Position numbers and translations under genes: made by a program. The notes under the pieces were generated by a model. That model was not told the DNA's origin and did not search any database. It saw nothing but the letters and a program-made list of their open reading frames with translations. Source: Erwinia sp. S63 (GTDB taxonomy: Bacteria; Pseudomonadota; Gammaproteobacteria; Enterobacterales; Enterobacteriaceae). Taken from it: a stretch of DNA of 64,000 bases. The stretch lies in NCBI RefSeq assembly GCF_016625195.1, contig NZ_JACVUP010000012.1, forward strand, positions 124,001 through 188,000, given 5' to 3'. Of the stretch, positions 49,317-59,074 are shown piece by piece. Every line of letters begins with the position of its first letter. The first letter of the stretch is position 1.

Positions 49317-50006
49317 TTATTGTGTTAGCGAGATCACCACCAAACCGCCGGCGCTGACAAGCCCGCTTAGCGTTTGTCCGTTGCGCATCTGCACTCGCAA
49401 CGTGTCGTTTTCCGCCGCATGATGCAGCGCCTTGCCCTGACTGCGCACACGAAATCCCTCGCCGAGTGTGATTACCTCCACCGTCTGACCGGCACGCAAT
49501 AACCTCGGCTGGCGCAATTGCTGAGATAACAGCGGCTTGCCCGCTTCAACGTCACGCATCAGGCGCTGGCCGAGGATATCGCGCTGCTGAAAGATCAAAC
49601 CCGCAGGTTGCCCGGCCAGATCGCCACGCTGCGCCACGATATCGCCCGCTTGCAGCACATGTCCGGCAGGCAAAGACGTTCGCGCTGCCCACCAGCGTCC
49701 CTGAGCGTGAATACGGATGGCTAAAAAGTGCTTACGCGCACCACAACGTGCGACCAGCGTGCGCCTGCCCGTCAGACGCGAATCTTTACCCGCCAGACTC
49801 AATATGGGCGCATCACACAGGGCTGCCAGCTGTTCTGACGTCGCCAGCAGCGTTGCGCTGCGCACAATCTCACCTTGGTTATCGGGGAGTCTTAATAACG
49901 CATCCAGCTTAGGCTGCAAGCGCAGCTCAGCCGCAGTGCTGGCTTGCGCCGGCGTGGAAAGGGCTACAAGAAATAAAATGATCGGGCGTAAAACATCATG
50001 TCTCAT
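49317..50006 (-). CDS. flgA: P-ring assembly chaperone FlgA
   Basis: 229-residue periplasmic protein required for FlgI (P-ring) polymerisation. Signal peptide at residues 1-22 (IILFLVALSTPAQA), SAF domain with LPAGHVLQAGDIV and the C-terminal LLRAGQTVEVITLGEGFRVRSQGKAL block. ATG 50006 is chosen because the signal peptide starts there; a long in-frame extension to 50255 is rejected. Its client gene flgI is missing from the window. Confidence 0.93.
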   Translation of the reverse strand: MRHDVLRPIILFLVALSTPAQASTAAELRLQPKLDALLRLPDNQGEIVRSATLLATSEQLAALCDAPILSLAGKDSRLTGRRTLVARCGARKHFLAIRIHAQGRWWAARTSLPAGHVLQAGDIVAQRGDLAGQPAGLIFQQRDILGQRLMRDVEAGKPLLSQQLRQPRLLRAGQTVEVITLGEGFRVRSQGKALHHAAENDTLRVQMRNGQTLSGLVSAGGLVVISLTQ

Positions 50007-50219
50007 CAGGATGCCTTTTATATCGTCATCCCCGTTATGATAAATGGAATAATGAATATTCAAACGAGCTAAATAATCTCGTTTATGAAGGTAATTAACC
50101 GGGTATGCATTTAACAGACTAATAGCCTCTATTTCTGTGCACTCTTCACAGTGTGATATTTCATTATTCCTGATTAGACTGCTGATGTTTGGATAACGTG
50201 AGGCAGGATCTCCCTTATT

Positions 50220-50633
50220 ATGAACACTAAACTCGACGAGGCGTTTCGCTTTCAACAGCAGGCGCTCAATATACTCTCTCGCCGTCAGGACGTGCTGGCG
50301 GCCAATATTGCCAATGCGGATACGCCGGGCTACCAGGCACGGGATATCGATTTCTCTCAGCAGTTAAAAAGTGCCATGGCATCTCCTGCTGCTGGCAAAT
50401 CAGCGGTGTCTTTGTCATTAACCGCAGACCGTCATATCGCGGCGCAATCGACAAATTTCAATGACGATAGCTTGTTATATCGCATTCCCGATCAGCCCAG
50501 TGCCGATGGTAATAGCGTCGATATGGATCGCGAGCGCGTAAATTTTGCAGATAACGCCATGAAATACCAATCCAGCCTCACATTTCTTGGGGCGGATATT
50601 AAGAAAATGATGACCGTGCTGAGTCAGGGATAA
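50220..50633 (+). CDS. flgB: Flagellar proximal rod protein FlgB
   Basis: 137-residue rod subunit. N-terminal rod motif FRFQQQALNILSRRQDVLAA, NIANADTPGYQARDIDF, and a complete C-terminal helix (DNAMKYQSSLTFLGADIKKM). First gene of flgBCDEF, divergent from flgA across 213 bases. Confidence 0.96.
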   Translation: MNTKLDEAFRFQQQALNILSRRQDVLAANIANADTPGYQARDIDFSQQLKSAMASPAAGKSAVSLSLTADRHIAAQSTNFNDDSLLYRIPDQPSADGNSVDMDRERVNFADNAMKYQSSLTFLGADIKKMMTVLSQG

Positions 50634-50637
50634 ATAA

Positions 50638-51042
50638 ATGGCGTTATTTAGCGTATTTGATATTGCCGGTTCGGCGATGGCGGCGCAATCGCAGCGGCTT
50701 AACGTTAGCGCCAGCAATATGGCCAATGCCGACAGCGTGGCGGGCCCCGATCAGCAGCCTTATCGCGCCCGCCAGGTGTTGTTTCGTGTTGATGCCGCGC
50801 CGGGCAGTGATATCGGCGGCGTCAGGGTCAGTGAGGTGGTGGAGAGCTGTGCACCCGAACGTCTGGAGTATCAGCCGGGCCATCCGCTGGCAGATCCGCA
50901 GGGCTACGTGCGCATGCCCAACGTCAATGTGGTGCACGAGATGGTCAACACGCTCTCGGCCTCACGCAGCTATCAAGCCAACGTCGAAGTGATGAACTCC
51001 GCCAAAGCGCTGATGCAGAAAACGCTCACTCTCGGCCAATAA
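50638..51042 (+). CDS. flgC: Flagellar proximal rod protein FlgC
   Basis: 134-residue rod subunit. [40 protein letters not shown] at the start and [20 protein letters not shown] at the end show complete D0 helices. Starts four bases after flgB. Confidence 0.96.
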   Translation: MALFSVFDIAGSAMAAQSQRLNVSASNMANADSVAGPDQQPYRARQVLFRVDAAPGSDIGGVRVSEVVESCAPERLEYQPGHPLADPQGYVRMPNVNVVHEMVNTLSASRSYQANVEVMNSAKALMQKTLTLGQ

Positions 51043-51054
51043 GGAAGTGCAACC

Positions 51055-51735
51055 GTGATACCTCAGGTCAATAACAACAATGGCAGCGGCGACGGATCGG
51101 GTAGCAGTGCAGGCGATCTTAGCGCCAGCTTTCTGAAACTGCTGGTGGCGCAGATGCAAAACCAGGATCCCACCAATCCGATGGACAACAACCAGCTCAC
51201 CTCACAGCTGGCGCAGTTCTCCACGGCGGCGGGCGTCGAAAAGCTCAATAGCTCAGTGGCGGATGTACAGGCGCTGATGGCGCAACTGGGCGGCATGGGC
51301 ACCGCCGCATGGGTCGGTCGCAGCATTCTGATTGAGGGCGATCCGAAAGTAACGTTTGGCGGTAGCGAAGAGGAGGGCGCAGGGGCGAACGACACCTTTA
51401 GCTTCCTGCTGGGTGGTGAAGCCGAAACGGTCACCGTCACGCTCACCGATGCTGAAGGCAACAGCTACACCGCACAGCTGAAGAACGTGAAGGCGGGCGT
51501 GAAGACCTTCACCCTCGACGATTTACAAAACTTCCAGCCGGAACCCGGCCCGCAGCAAGACCGGGAATACACCCTGAGCTTTGATGCGAAAAATCCTGAC
51601 GGCGAGCCGCCAAAAATCTCCGGGTTGATTCAGGAACAGGTGCAGGGCGTCACCATTACGCCGGACGGCGCGGTGCTGCATCTGCTCGACCACGATCCCA
51701 TCCGTATCGGCGATGTGGTGGTGATCCAAAAATAG
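51055..51735 (+). CDS. flgD: Hook-assembly scaffold FlgD
   Basis: 226-residue hook cap protein. Conserved FLKLLVAQMQNQDPTNPMDN near residue 25 and QLAQFSTAAGVEKLNSS follow; the rest is the FlgD Ig/tudor-like region ending RIGDVVVIQK. Start is GTG 51055 with AAGGAAG upstream. Confidence 0.95.
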   Translation: MIPQVNNNNGSGDGSGSSAGDLSASFLKLLVAQMQNQDPTNPMDNNQLTSQLAQFSTAAGVEKLNSSVADVQALMAQLGGMGTAAWVGRSILIEGDPKVTFGGSEEEGAGANDTFSFLLGGEAETVTVTLTDAEGNSYTAQLKNVKAGVKTFTLDDLQNFQPEPGPQQDREYTLSFDAKNPDGEPPKISGLIQEQVQGVTITPDGAVLHLLDHDPIRIGDVVVIQK

Positions 51736-51762
51736 TGCCTCACTTACTCTCTGGGAATCATT

Positions 51763-52968
51763 ATGAGCTTTTCACAAGGTCTAAGCGGCCTCAATGCCGC
51801 CTCCAAAGCCCTCGATGTCGTGGGTAACAACATTGCTAACTCGCAAACCAGTGGCTTTAAAAGCGGCTCGATCACCTTCTCCGATATTTTCTCAGGCTCG
51901 ATGGGATTGGGCGTACAGGTCTCCAACGTCAACCAGAACTTCGCTGACGGCGGGATCAACTTCACCGGCGGCAAGCTGGACATGGCGCTGAGTGGGCGCG
52001 GGTTTTTCCGCATGGAGAACGAGGCCGGCGGCGTGTTTTACGGGCGCAACGGTCAGTTCGACAGTGATGCTAACGGCAATATCTACAATAAAAGCAATGG
52101 TTTGTTCCTCACTGGCTTTCAGGCGACCGGTACGCCGCCGACCATTGAACCCGGCGCGCCGGTGGGAAAAATCCGTATTCCCACTGACGATATGCCGCCG
52201 GATGCCTCGTCCAAAGGATCACTGAATGGCAATCTAAAAGCAGACGACGATAACGTCATCACCGACCCGTTTAATCACGAAGATCAAAAAACCTACAACT
52301 ACAGCAGCCAGATTGAAGCCACTGACAGTCTCGGCAATAAGCACACCATCAAACTCTATTTTGTCCAGACCGCCGAGGGAGAATGGAAAGCCTACGCGCG
52401 CGATGAGACTGCGCCCGATCCCGCCGGTTACAGCGAGCTGGAGCTGAAATTCAACTCCAGCGGCCAGATCGACATGCCGGATGCCAACATCAACATCAAA
52501 GGTCTGTCGCTAAACGGATCGGAGCCGCTGGACATCAATCTGGATCTCTCTGCTATCACCAAATACAGCGGTGACAGCAGCATCAAACTCAATGAGATCG
52601 ATGGCCAGGCACCGGGCAAATATCAAAACTTTGTCATCGGTGATAACGGCGAGATCGTGGTCACCTACAGCAACGGCAAAAAACAGACCGTGGCGCAGAT
52701 TGTGCTGGCTGATTTCCCCAACAGCGGCGGTCTGTCGCCTCAGGGCGGCAATGCCTGGGCGGAATCTCCCGGCTCTGGACAACCCTTCCTCGGCATTGCC
52801 GGAAGCGGCAGCTTTGGCAGTTTTAAAGGCAGTTCGCTGGAGGGCTCAAACGTCGATATGGGGCAGGAGATGGTCAACATGATCATCTATCAACGCAACT
52901 ACCAGTCCAATTCCCAGACCATCAAAACCCAATCCGAACTGCTGCAAACGCTGACTAACCTGCGCTAA
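51763..52968 (+). CDS. flgE: Flagellar hook protein FlgE
   Basis: 401-residue hook subunit. Complete ends: MSFSQGLSGLNAASKALDVV, NNIANSQTSGFKSG; and GSNVDMGQEMVNMIIYQRNY at the C-terminus. The FlgE D2/D1 regions lie between. Intact and of usual length, so the hook itself should be encodable. Confidence 0.97.
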   Translation: MSFSQGLSGLNAASKALDVVGNNIANSQTSGFKSGSITFSDIFSGSMGLGVQVSNVNQNFADGGINFTGGKLDMALSGRGFFRMENEAGGVFYGRNGQFDSDANGNIYNKSNGLFLTGFQATGTPPTIEPGAPVGKIRIPTDDMPPDASSKGSLNGNLKADDDNVITDPFNHEDQKTYNYSSQIEATDSLGNKHTIKLYFVQTAEGEWKAYARDETAPDPAGYSELELKFNSSGQIDMPDANINIKGLSLNGSEPLDINLDLSAITKYSGDSSIKLNEIDGQAPGKYQNFVIGDNGEIVVTYSNGKKQTVAQIVLADFPNSGGLSPQGGNAWAESPGSGQPFLGIAGSGSFGSFKGSSLEGSNVDMGQEMVNMIIYQRNYQSNSQTIKTQSELLQTLTNLR

Positions 52969-52979
52969 GGACATCGACG

Positions 52980-53717
52980 ATGGATCGCGCCATTTATACC
53001 GCCATGACGGCAGCGGAGGCGGCGTTAAACCGCCAGGCCGTGACCTCCAATAATCTGGCTAACAGTTCCACCGCTGGCTTTCGCGCCCAGCTGGCGGCCT
53101 TTCGCGCCGTGCCAGTCAACGGTGACAGTCTGCCGACGCGTGCGCTGGTGGCGGCTTCGACCCCAATGCATGACAGCAGCATGGGGCCGATTACCCACAC
53201 CGGACGCACTCTCGACGTGGCGCTGCCGCAAAACGCCTGGCTTAGCGTGGCGTTAGAAGATGGCAGCGAAGGTTATACCCGCAATGGCAACATCGAGGTT
53301 GATAACGAAGGGGGCTTGCGCATTAACGGCAGGCCGTTGATGGGCGATGGCGCGGCGCTGACGGTGCCGCCGCAATCGCACGTCACCGTGGCTGCCGATG
53401 GCACGATTTCCGCGCTGGGTGCAGGCAATGATGCCACCGCCGTGGTGCCGGTCGGTCGCATCAAACTGGTCAGTGCGCAGATGAGCGAGTTGCGGCATGG
53501 CGATGATGGCCTGTTCCGCGCCGCAACGGGGAATGCGCTGGCGCAGGATGAGACGCTGCGTCTCAGCCCGGAAGCGCTGGAGGGCAGTAATGTCAGCCCG
53601 GTGCACACCATGGCCGAGATGATCGCCAACTCGCGCGGTTTCGACATGAACATGAAAGTGATCCGCAGCGCCGATGAAAACGCGCAGAAAGCCAATCAGT
53701 TATTAAGCGTGGGCTAA
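52980..53717 (+). CDS. flgF: Flagellar proximal rod protein FlgF
   Basis: 245-residue rod subunit with complete N- and C-terminal helices (MDRAIYTAMTAAEAALNRQA, NNLANSSTAGFRAQ; EGSNVSPVHTMAEMIANSRG). It is followed after 21 bases by the hybrid flgG/flgK frame, whose GGGAG ribosome-binding site is normal. Confidence 0.96.
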   Translation: MDRAIYTAMTAAEAALNRQAVTSNNLANSSTAGFRAQLAAFRAVPVNGDSLPTRALVAASTPMHDSSMGPITHTGRTLDVALPQNAWLSVALEDGSEGYTRNGNIEVDNEGGLRINGRPLMGDGAALTVPPQSHVTVAADGTISALGAGNDATAVVPVGRIKLVSAQMSELRHGDDGLFRAATGNALAQDETLRLSPEALEGSNVSPVHTMAEMIANSRGFDMNMKVIRSADENAQKANQLLSVG

Positions 53718-53738
53718 GCGCCTGCCAGGGAGATCTCA

Positions 53739-55628
53739 ATGATCCGATCGTTATGGATTGCAAAAACCGGTCTGGAAGCGCAGCAGATCAATATGGATGT
53801 CATTTCCAACAACCTCGCCAACGTTAACACCAACGGCTTCAAGCGCCAGCGCGCGGTATTCCAGGATCTGCTGTATCAAACCTTGCGTCAGCCGGGTGCG
53901 CAGGCCTCAGAACAGAGCACGCTGCCCAGCGGTTTGCAGTTAGGCACCGGTGTGCGTCCGGTTTCGACGCAGCGGATCCACACCCAGGGTGGCTATAACG
54001 AAACCGGCAATGAAACCGATGTCGCGATTGAGGGCAAAGGGTTTTTCCAGCTGCAAATGCCCGATGGCAGCACCGCGTATACCCGCGATGGGCACTTCGA
54101 TAAAAACGAGAACGGTGAGTTGGTGAATGCAGAGGGGCATCCGGTGCAGCCGGGGATTGTGATCCCGCCGGATGCGAAAACCCTGTCAATCAGCAATGAC
54201 GGCATCGTCAGCGTGACGCAGCCCGGTCAGGCGCAGCCACAGCAGATAGGCCAACTAACGCTGGCGACCTTTATCAACGAAGCCGGACTGGAGAGCGTAG
54301 GCGGCAACGTCTCGGTTTCACTTAACAATCTGTTCAAGGCCATGGCCACGCTGAGCGGTGATGCTTCTGATGGGCCAGCGCGTTCCGCACTGTTTAGTAC
54401 GCTGGGTGTATTAACGCAGCGCTTTAACGACAGCGGTAAAAAACTCACTGGGCTGGAGAAAAGCACCAACACGCACATTGAGCAGAGCGTGAAGGACATC
54501 AATAGCTACAGCGACCAGTTAGCCAATATCAATAAACAGCTGGAGCGAGTGCAGGCGCAGGGCGGTAATCCTCCCGCTGATCTGCTGGACCAACGCGATG
54601 GCTTGCTGGAAAAGCTCAGCGAACAGCTGGGTGTTGAGGTCACGGAAGACAAAGCCTCGGGCCGTGTGGATGTGACTCTGCCTGATGGGCGCCCCCTTAT
54701 CGCCGGCGACCGCGCCTATAAGTTACAAACCTCGCCGTCTGCCAGCGATCCCAATAAAACCGTGGTCTCTTACGTGGGTCACAATGGCAAGCCTGAGCCA
54801 CTGAGTGAAACCAGCGTCACCAAAGGCCGTCTCGCCGGATTATTTAAATTCCGTAATGACGATCTGGCGGTGGCGCGCAATGAACTGAACCAGATCGCTT
54901 TTATGATGGCGAGCCGCTTAAACCAACAGCACCATGCGGGCTTCGATGCGGACGGCAATCCCGGTCAGGATCTGTTCTCGCTGCCGGAGATCAAAGCCAT
55001 CGCTAATAGCCTGAATACCGGCAGCGGCCGGCTCGATTCCATCCGCGTTACGGACTACAAAGCGGTGAATGCCGAAGATTATAACGTCAGCTTTGATGGC
55101 ACGGACTGGCATGTTACCGGTGCGGATGGTCGCACGGTTCCGGCGACGATGACGGGCGGCGTGCTGTCATTTGACGGCGTGGAAATCGATTTGCCTGCTG
55201 GCGTGAACGCGGGCGACAGCTTCAGCCTCAATCCGATGGCCGGTGCCGCTGAAGGCATTGGCCGAGCACTGGACAGCGCCAGCAAGTTTGCCGCCTCTGA
55301 TGATCCTGCTGGCGGCAGTTCCAATAACAAAAACCTGGAACTGATGCTGAAAATTCAGGATGAAAAACTGATCGGTAAAAATACGCTTACCGATGCCTAT
55401 ACCCAACTGGTTGGCACCATCGGCTCCAATGCGCGCGCGGTTAATTCCGGACTGGAATCGGCCAAAATTGATCTCGATGACAAATTCAACACCAAACAGT
55501 CGCTGAGCGGCGTGGATATGAATGAAGAGATGGTGAATATGCAGATGTTTATGCAGTACTACCAGGCCAACAGTCAAATTTTGCAAACCGCCACGACGTT
55601 ATTTGACACGCTGCTATCGATTAAATAA
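53739..55628 (+). CDS. flgG: In-frame FlgG-FlgK hybrid (distal rod N-part joined to hook-junction C-part)
   Basis: A single 629-residue open frame. Residues 1 to about 190 are Flg[41 protein letters not shown], and [20 protein letters not shown], matching E. coli FlgG to about its residue 190 of 260. From about residue 191 ([20 protein letters not shown]) to the end it is Flg[12 protein letters not shown]-type block [33 protein letters not shown], and the terminal helix [20 protein letters not shown]...LLSIK; about 440 residues, equal to E. coli FlgK from about residue 108. Missing are the FlgG C-terminal helix, flgH, flgI, flgJ and the FlgK N-terminal helix. Junction is near 54309. The start has a normal RBS and flgL follows after 11 bases. 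Function as either protein is doubtful; an assembly error is not excluded. Confidence 0.9.
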   Translation: MIRSLWIAKTGLEAQQINMDVISNNLANVNTNGFKRQRAVFQDLLYQTLRQPGAQASEQSTLPSGLQLGTGVRPVSTQRIHTQGGYNETGNETDVAIEGKGFFQLQMPDGSTAYTRDGHFDKNENGELVNAEGHPVQPGIVIPPDAKTLSISNDGIVSVTQPGQAQPQQIGQLTLATFINEAGLESVGGNVSVSLNNLFKAMATLSGDASDGPARSALFSTLGVLTQRFNDSGKKLTGLEKSTNTHIEQSVKDINSYSDQLANINKQLERVQAQGGNPPADLLDQRDGLLEKLSEQLGVEVTEDKASGRVDVTLPDGRPLIAGDRAYKLQTSPSASDPNKTVVSYVGHNGKPEPLSETSVTKGRLAGLFKFRNDDLAVARNELNQIAFMMASRLNQQHHAGFDADGNPGQDLFSLPEIKAIANSLNTGSGRLDSIRVTDYKAVNAEDYNVSFDGTDWHVTGADGRTVPATMTGGVLSFDGVEIDLPAGVNAGDSFSLNPMAGAAEGIGRALDSASKFAASDDPAGGSSNNKNLELMLKIQDEKLIGKNTLTDAYTQLVGTIGSNARAVNSGLESAKIDLDDKFNTKQSLSGVDMNEEMVNMQMFMQYYQANSQILQTATTLFDTLLSIK

Positions 55629-55639
55629 AGGAGTCTGCG

Positions 55640-56536
55640 ATGCGATTAAGTACCTTATATATGTTCAAACAGAATGCGGAAAGTATGTCGCAGCGTGTGA
55701 GTGAGAATAACAATATTTACTTGCGCCTCTCGGCAGGTAAATCACTGTTACGCGCATCAGACGATCCGCAGGGTGCCACCGATGCGGTAAAAAACCAGGA
55801 CGCGCTGGCAAAACTGGAGTTGTACCGCAGCGTGCGTTCCGGCGCGCGCAGTGCCATGGAGCATGAAGAGAGCATTCTCAGCAGCGTCGGCAGTATCATC
55901 ACCACCAGCCTGACGGAGAAAATCATCGCGGCGAAAAGCGATACCTATTCCGCAGAAGACCGCGCTGCGCTGGGAAAAGAGTTATCCGGCATTCGCGGCA
56001 CCTTATTCGATCTTGCTAATACCCGCGACAGTCAGGGACGTTATATTTTCTCAGGTTATCATAGTGATACTGCACCCTTTGATGCGGCAGGCAACTATCA
56101 GGGTGGCAGCGAAGCACGCCATCAAACCGTGGCAGATGGCACCGGCATGTCAGTTAGCCGGTTGGGCGATGCGGTATTTGGTGACATCTTTGCCGATCTG
56201 GATAAAGCGGTAGCGGAGTTGAGCCGTGATCCTATCGACAGAGACGAACTGGAGAAAGCCCTGAGCGCCGCCAGCCAGGCTGTCGATAAAGGCATGGATC
56301 GACTCGGCAAAGCGCAGGCCGAACTGGGCACCCACCTGCAGCAACTTGATAGCCTCGATTTAAGCGGTGAGAGTTTGATCAATGACACCATCGTCAAAGT
56401 ACAAAATGCGATTGGTGCAGATTACGGCACCATGACATCGTTAATTATGGATTCGAAGATGTCTGAATATGCGTTAAATGCATCGATGATGGTATTTCAG
56501 TCGATGCAAAAAATGAACTTGTTCAATAAATTATAA
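55640..56536 (+). CDS. flgL: Hook-filament junction protein FlgL
   Basis: 298-residue HAP3 protein. N-terminal flagellin-like helix (MRLSTLYMFKQNAESMSQRV), YLRLSAGKSLLRASDDP, the central GRYIFSGYHSDTAPFD, and a C-terminal helix (MDSKMSEYALNASMMVFQSM) are complete. AGGAG lies nine bases before the ATG. Depends structurally on FlgK, which here lacks its N-terminal part. Confidence 0.95.
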   Translation: MRLSTLYMFKQNAESMSQRVSENNNIYLRLSAGKSLLRASDDPQGATDAVKNQDALAKLELYRSVRSGARSAMEHEESILSSVGSIITTSLTEKIIAAKSDTYSAEDRAALGKELSGIRGTLFDLANTRDSQGRYIFSGYHSDTAPFDAAGNYQGGSEARHQTVADGTGMSVSRLGDAVFGDIFADLDKAVAELSRDPIDRDELEKALSAASQAVDKGMDRLGKAQAELGTHLQQLDSLDLSGESLINDTIVKVQNAIGADYGTMTSLIMDSKMSEYALNASMMVFQSMQKMNLFNKL

Positions 56537-56587
56537 ATTTACCCTTCTGTTTTTTAAAAATCATCGTGTAGCGCGAGAGTAAATCCT

Positions 56588-58225
56588 ATGTTTAATAAGA
56601 TAAGAATCTATACTGCGGTCAGCTTGATTGTCGTGATGTTTGCTGTCGTCCTCTTTTCTACCGTCACCTTTTCGTTATTTAACGCTTATTCCAATAACGA
56701 GAACTTTAATAAAATACAGGTCGCCTCGTATAGTAATAATCAGATGCGCGATGCTGCCTATAACATCAGTGCAGCACTGGCTAACACCAACGGCATTATG
56801 CTGCTGCAGGCGCAGGGGGAACCGGCATCACCCACGCTGCTGCAAACCACAGCGCTGATCCTGAAAAGCGCGGGAGAAGATATGCAGCAGTTTATGAGTT
56901 CACCTTTTAACAGCGATGAGGAAACCAAAGTCGCCGAAGAGGTGAACTCCGCCTTTAAAGCAGTCTATGACGTGGTACAGATTAAGTTGGATCAGCTCCA
57001 GCGCCAGGAGAGTTATCGCGGTTCACTGGAAAGTGAACTGGCGATGCGCACCACATTGAATCAACGCATTGAGGGCTATAACCAGATCAACTTCAAGCAG
57101 AATCAGGAGTATGTCAGCCATGCGGTGAGCAGTTACCGCACCATGCTGGTGATTGGTATCAGCGTCACCGTTCTGGCGGCACTCTTACTGATAAGTGTGC
57201 GTATCTGGCTGCGCAAGACGCTGGTGCGTCGTATGGAAGGCACGGTTGAGGTGCTGAAGCGTGTGGCAGCAGGTGATTTGAGCCGCCGCGTCGAGATCGG
57301 CAGCGCCAATGAAATCGGCACCATGCTGAGCGAGCTGGAGCAGATGCGCGTGTCGCTGACCGACACCATTCTCAGTATTCGCGAGAGTGTGCAGCACATT
57401 CATACCAATGCGCAGGAAATAGCTCAGGGCAACAGCGATCTGTCGGCACGCACTGAAGAGCAGGCGGCCTCGTTGCAGCAGACCGCCGCCAGTATGGAGG
57501 AGATTAAAACCACGGTGCGGCAGAATGCCGACAATGCCCACACTGCACGCCAGCTGGCGGTCAGTGCCAGTGACAATGCGCAACAGGGCGGCAATGTGAT
57601 GCAAAGTCTGGAGCAGATCATGGCGCAGATTACTGTCAGCTCGCGCCAAATCGCCGATATCAACGGCGTGATAGACAGCATTGCTAATCAAACCAATATC
57701 CTGGCGCTGAATGCCGCGGTCGAAGCGGCACGCGCTGGTGAGCAGGGGCGTGGTTTCGCGGTGGTCGCCGAAGAGGTGCGTAACCTCGCCAGGCGCAGCG
57801 CCGATGCAGCCAAAGAGATCAATCAGCTGATCCACACCTGCGTCAGCAATATGGATACGGGATCGCGCCAGGTGAACCAGGCCAGCGTTGTGATGCAGGA
57901 TATTGTCAGCTCGGTGGCGCAGGTGACGCAGATTATGGGTGAAATTACCTCAGCGTCAGATGAGCAGAGCACTGGTATCAACCAGATTTCGCAGGCGGTA
58001 AACGAAATGGATCTGGTGACTCAACAGAACGCGGCGATGGTGGAAGAAGCGGCGATGGCGGCTGGTGGATTAGAAGCGCAGTCTGACGCGCTGGAGAAGT
58101 TGGTGGCACAGTTTGTATTAAGTCATGAAGGCTCCGTACCACCGGCTCGTTTGGTCAATAAAGTGAATAACCGCCATCAGGATCTGATATCGACTAAAGA
58201 GAATACACAGTGGGAATCGTTTTAA
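56588..58225 (+). CDS. Methyl-accepting chemotaxis protein
   Basis: 545-residue receptor with two membrane helices (about 8-31 and 184-206), a periplasmic four-helix-bundle type sensor between them, HAMP (RMEGTVEVLKRVAAGDLSRR), methylation helices, and the conserved signalling tip IDSIANQTNILALNAAVEAA with GEQGRGFAVVAEEVR. The C-terminus ends QWESF, close to the NWETF pentapeptide that tethers CheR and CheB in E. coli Tar/Tsr, so it can be a high-abundance-type receptor. Ligand unknown. The only receptor gene in the locus, placed right after flgL. Confidence 0.95.
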   Translation: MFNKIRIYTAVSLIVVMFAVVLFSTVTFSLFNAYSNNENFNKIQVASYSNNQMRDAAYNISAALANTNGIMLLQAQGEPASPTLLQTTALILKSAGEDMQQFMSSPFNSDEETKVAEEVNSAFKAVYDVVQIKLDQLQRQESYRGSLESELAMRTTLNQRIEGYNQINFKQNQEYVSHAVSSYRTMLVIGISVTVLAALLLISVRIWLRKTLVRRMEGTVEVLKRVAAGDLSRRVEIGSANEIGTMLSELEQMRVSLTDTILSIRESVQHIHTNAQEIAQGNSDLSARTEEQAASLQQTAASMEEIKTTVRQNADNAHTARQLAVSASDNAQQGGNVMQSLEQIMAQITVSSRQIADINGVIDSIANQTNILALNAAVEAARAGEQGRGFAVVAEEVRNLARRSADAAKEINQLIHTCVSNMDTGSRQVNQASVVMQDIVSSVAQVTQIMGEITSASDEQSTGINQISQAVNEMDLVTQQNAAMVEEAAMAAGGLEAQSDALEKLVAQFVLSHEGSVPPARLVNKVNNRHQDLISTKENTQWESF

Positions 58226-58345
58226 CGTATTACCCATTAGTGAAATAAAGAGATTAAATAGCCCTGGTACTAAGACCTTATTGCGCTATATAAATAATAA
58301 CGCTCGGCTGATAATTAATATCAAGACTATCAGATGGGTGGCAAT

Positions 58346-59074
58346 ATGGATGGGTTATATAACGCATCCGGTCTGAATGATAAAAACGAACTGTGGCTAA
58401 CCTACCATTATCTGGTGCGGCAGGAAGTGTTACGCCTGCAAAAAAGATTACCGGCTAGCGTCGAGTTCGATGATCTCATTCAGGCAGGTGCGATAGGATT
58501 TATTGCTGCGGTTGACAGTTATGACGCGAAGAAAGGCGTCACGCTCAGCGCCTGGATTACACAACGCGTGCGCTGGGCGTTAATCGATGAATTGCGAGAA
58601 CGTGATTGGGTGCCGCGTCGGGTCAGAACCCATTCGCGTGAGATATCTGCGGTTATCCAGATAATTGAACAGGAGCAGGGCGCCAGTGCCAGTGAAAGAG
58701 ATATTGCTGAACGAATGGGCGTATCGCTGCGGGATTTTCAACAGATGCTGGCAGATAATAACAACAGCCAACTTTTTTCCATGGATGAATTGCAAGAGCA
58801 TTATGCCGATCTTTGGGAACAGGCTGATGAAGAACATGCCTTGCTGAATCCCCTGCATCACTCTATTCAGGAGGATTTGATTGAGCGTATTGCTGACTAC
58901 GTACGTTATATTCCTGAGCGGGAGCAGCGCATCTTACAGTTTTATTATCACTATGATCTCAATATGCGCGAGATTGCTTTGCTTCTCGACATTACGGAAA
59001 CACGAGTGAGTCAACTTCACAGTCTGGCAATAAAACGTTTGCGTAGTCGAATGGATTATGATGGAGCAATCTAA
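58346..59074 (+). CDS. fliA: RNA polymerase sigma-28 factor FliA
   Basis: 242-residue flagellar sigma factor. Region 2 (VEFDDLIQAGAIGFIAAVDS, WVPRRVRTHSREI), region 3, and region 4 (IPEREQRILQFYYHYDLNM, REIALLLDITETRVSQLHSL) are all present. ATG 58346 aligns with the E. coli start (MNSLYTAEG vs MDGLYNASG); ATG 58334 is an in-frame alternative. Sequence is somewhat divergent from E. coli FliA (about as expected for a second copy). It lies next to the MCP gene and flhDC, not next to fliC as in E. coli. Confidence 0.94.
   Translation: MDGLYNASGLNDKNELWLTYHYLVRQEVLRLQKRLPASVEFDDLIQAGAIGFIAAVDSYDAKKGVTLSAWITQRVRWALIDELRERDWVPRRVRTHSREISAVIQIIEQEQGASASERDIAERMGVSLRDFQQMLADNNNSQLFSMDELQEHYADLWEQADEEHALLNPLHHSIQEDLIERIADYVRYIPEREQRILQFYYHYDLNMREIALLLDITETRVSQLHSLAIKRLRSRMDYDGAI

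Noticed and set aside
58288-58314. Possible sigma-28 promoter before fliA (GCTGATAA matches 7 of 8 bases of the -10)
   Set aside because: No TAAAG-type -35 element at the required spacing, so not listed as a promoter.
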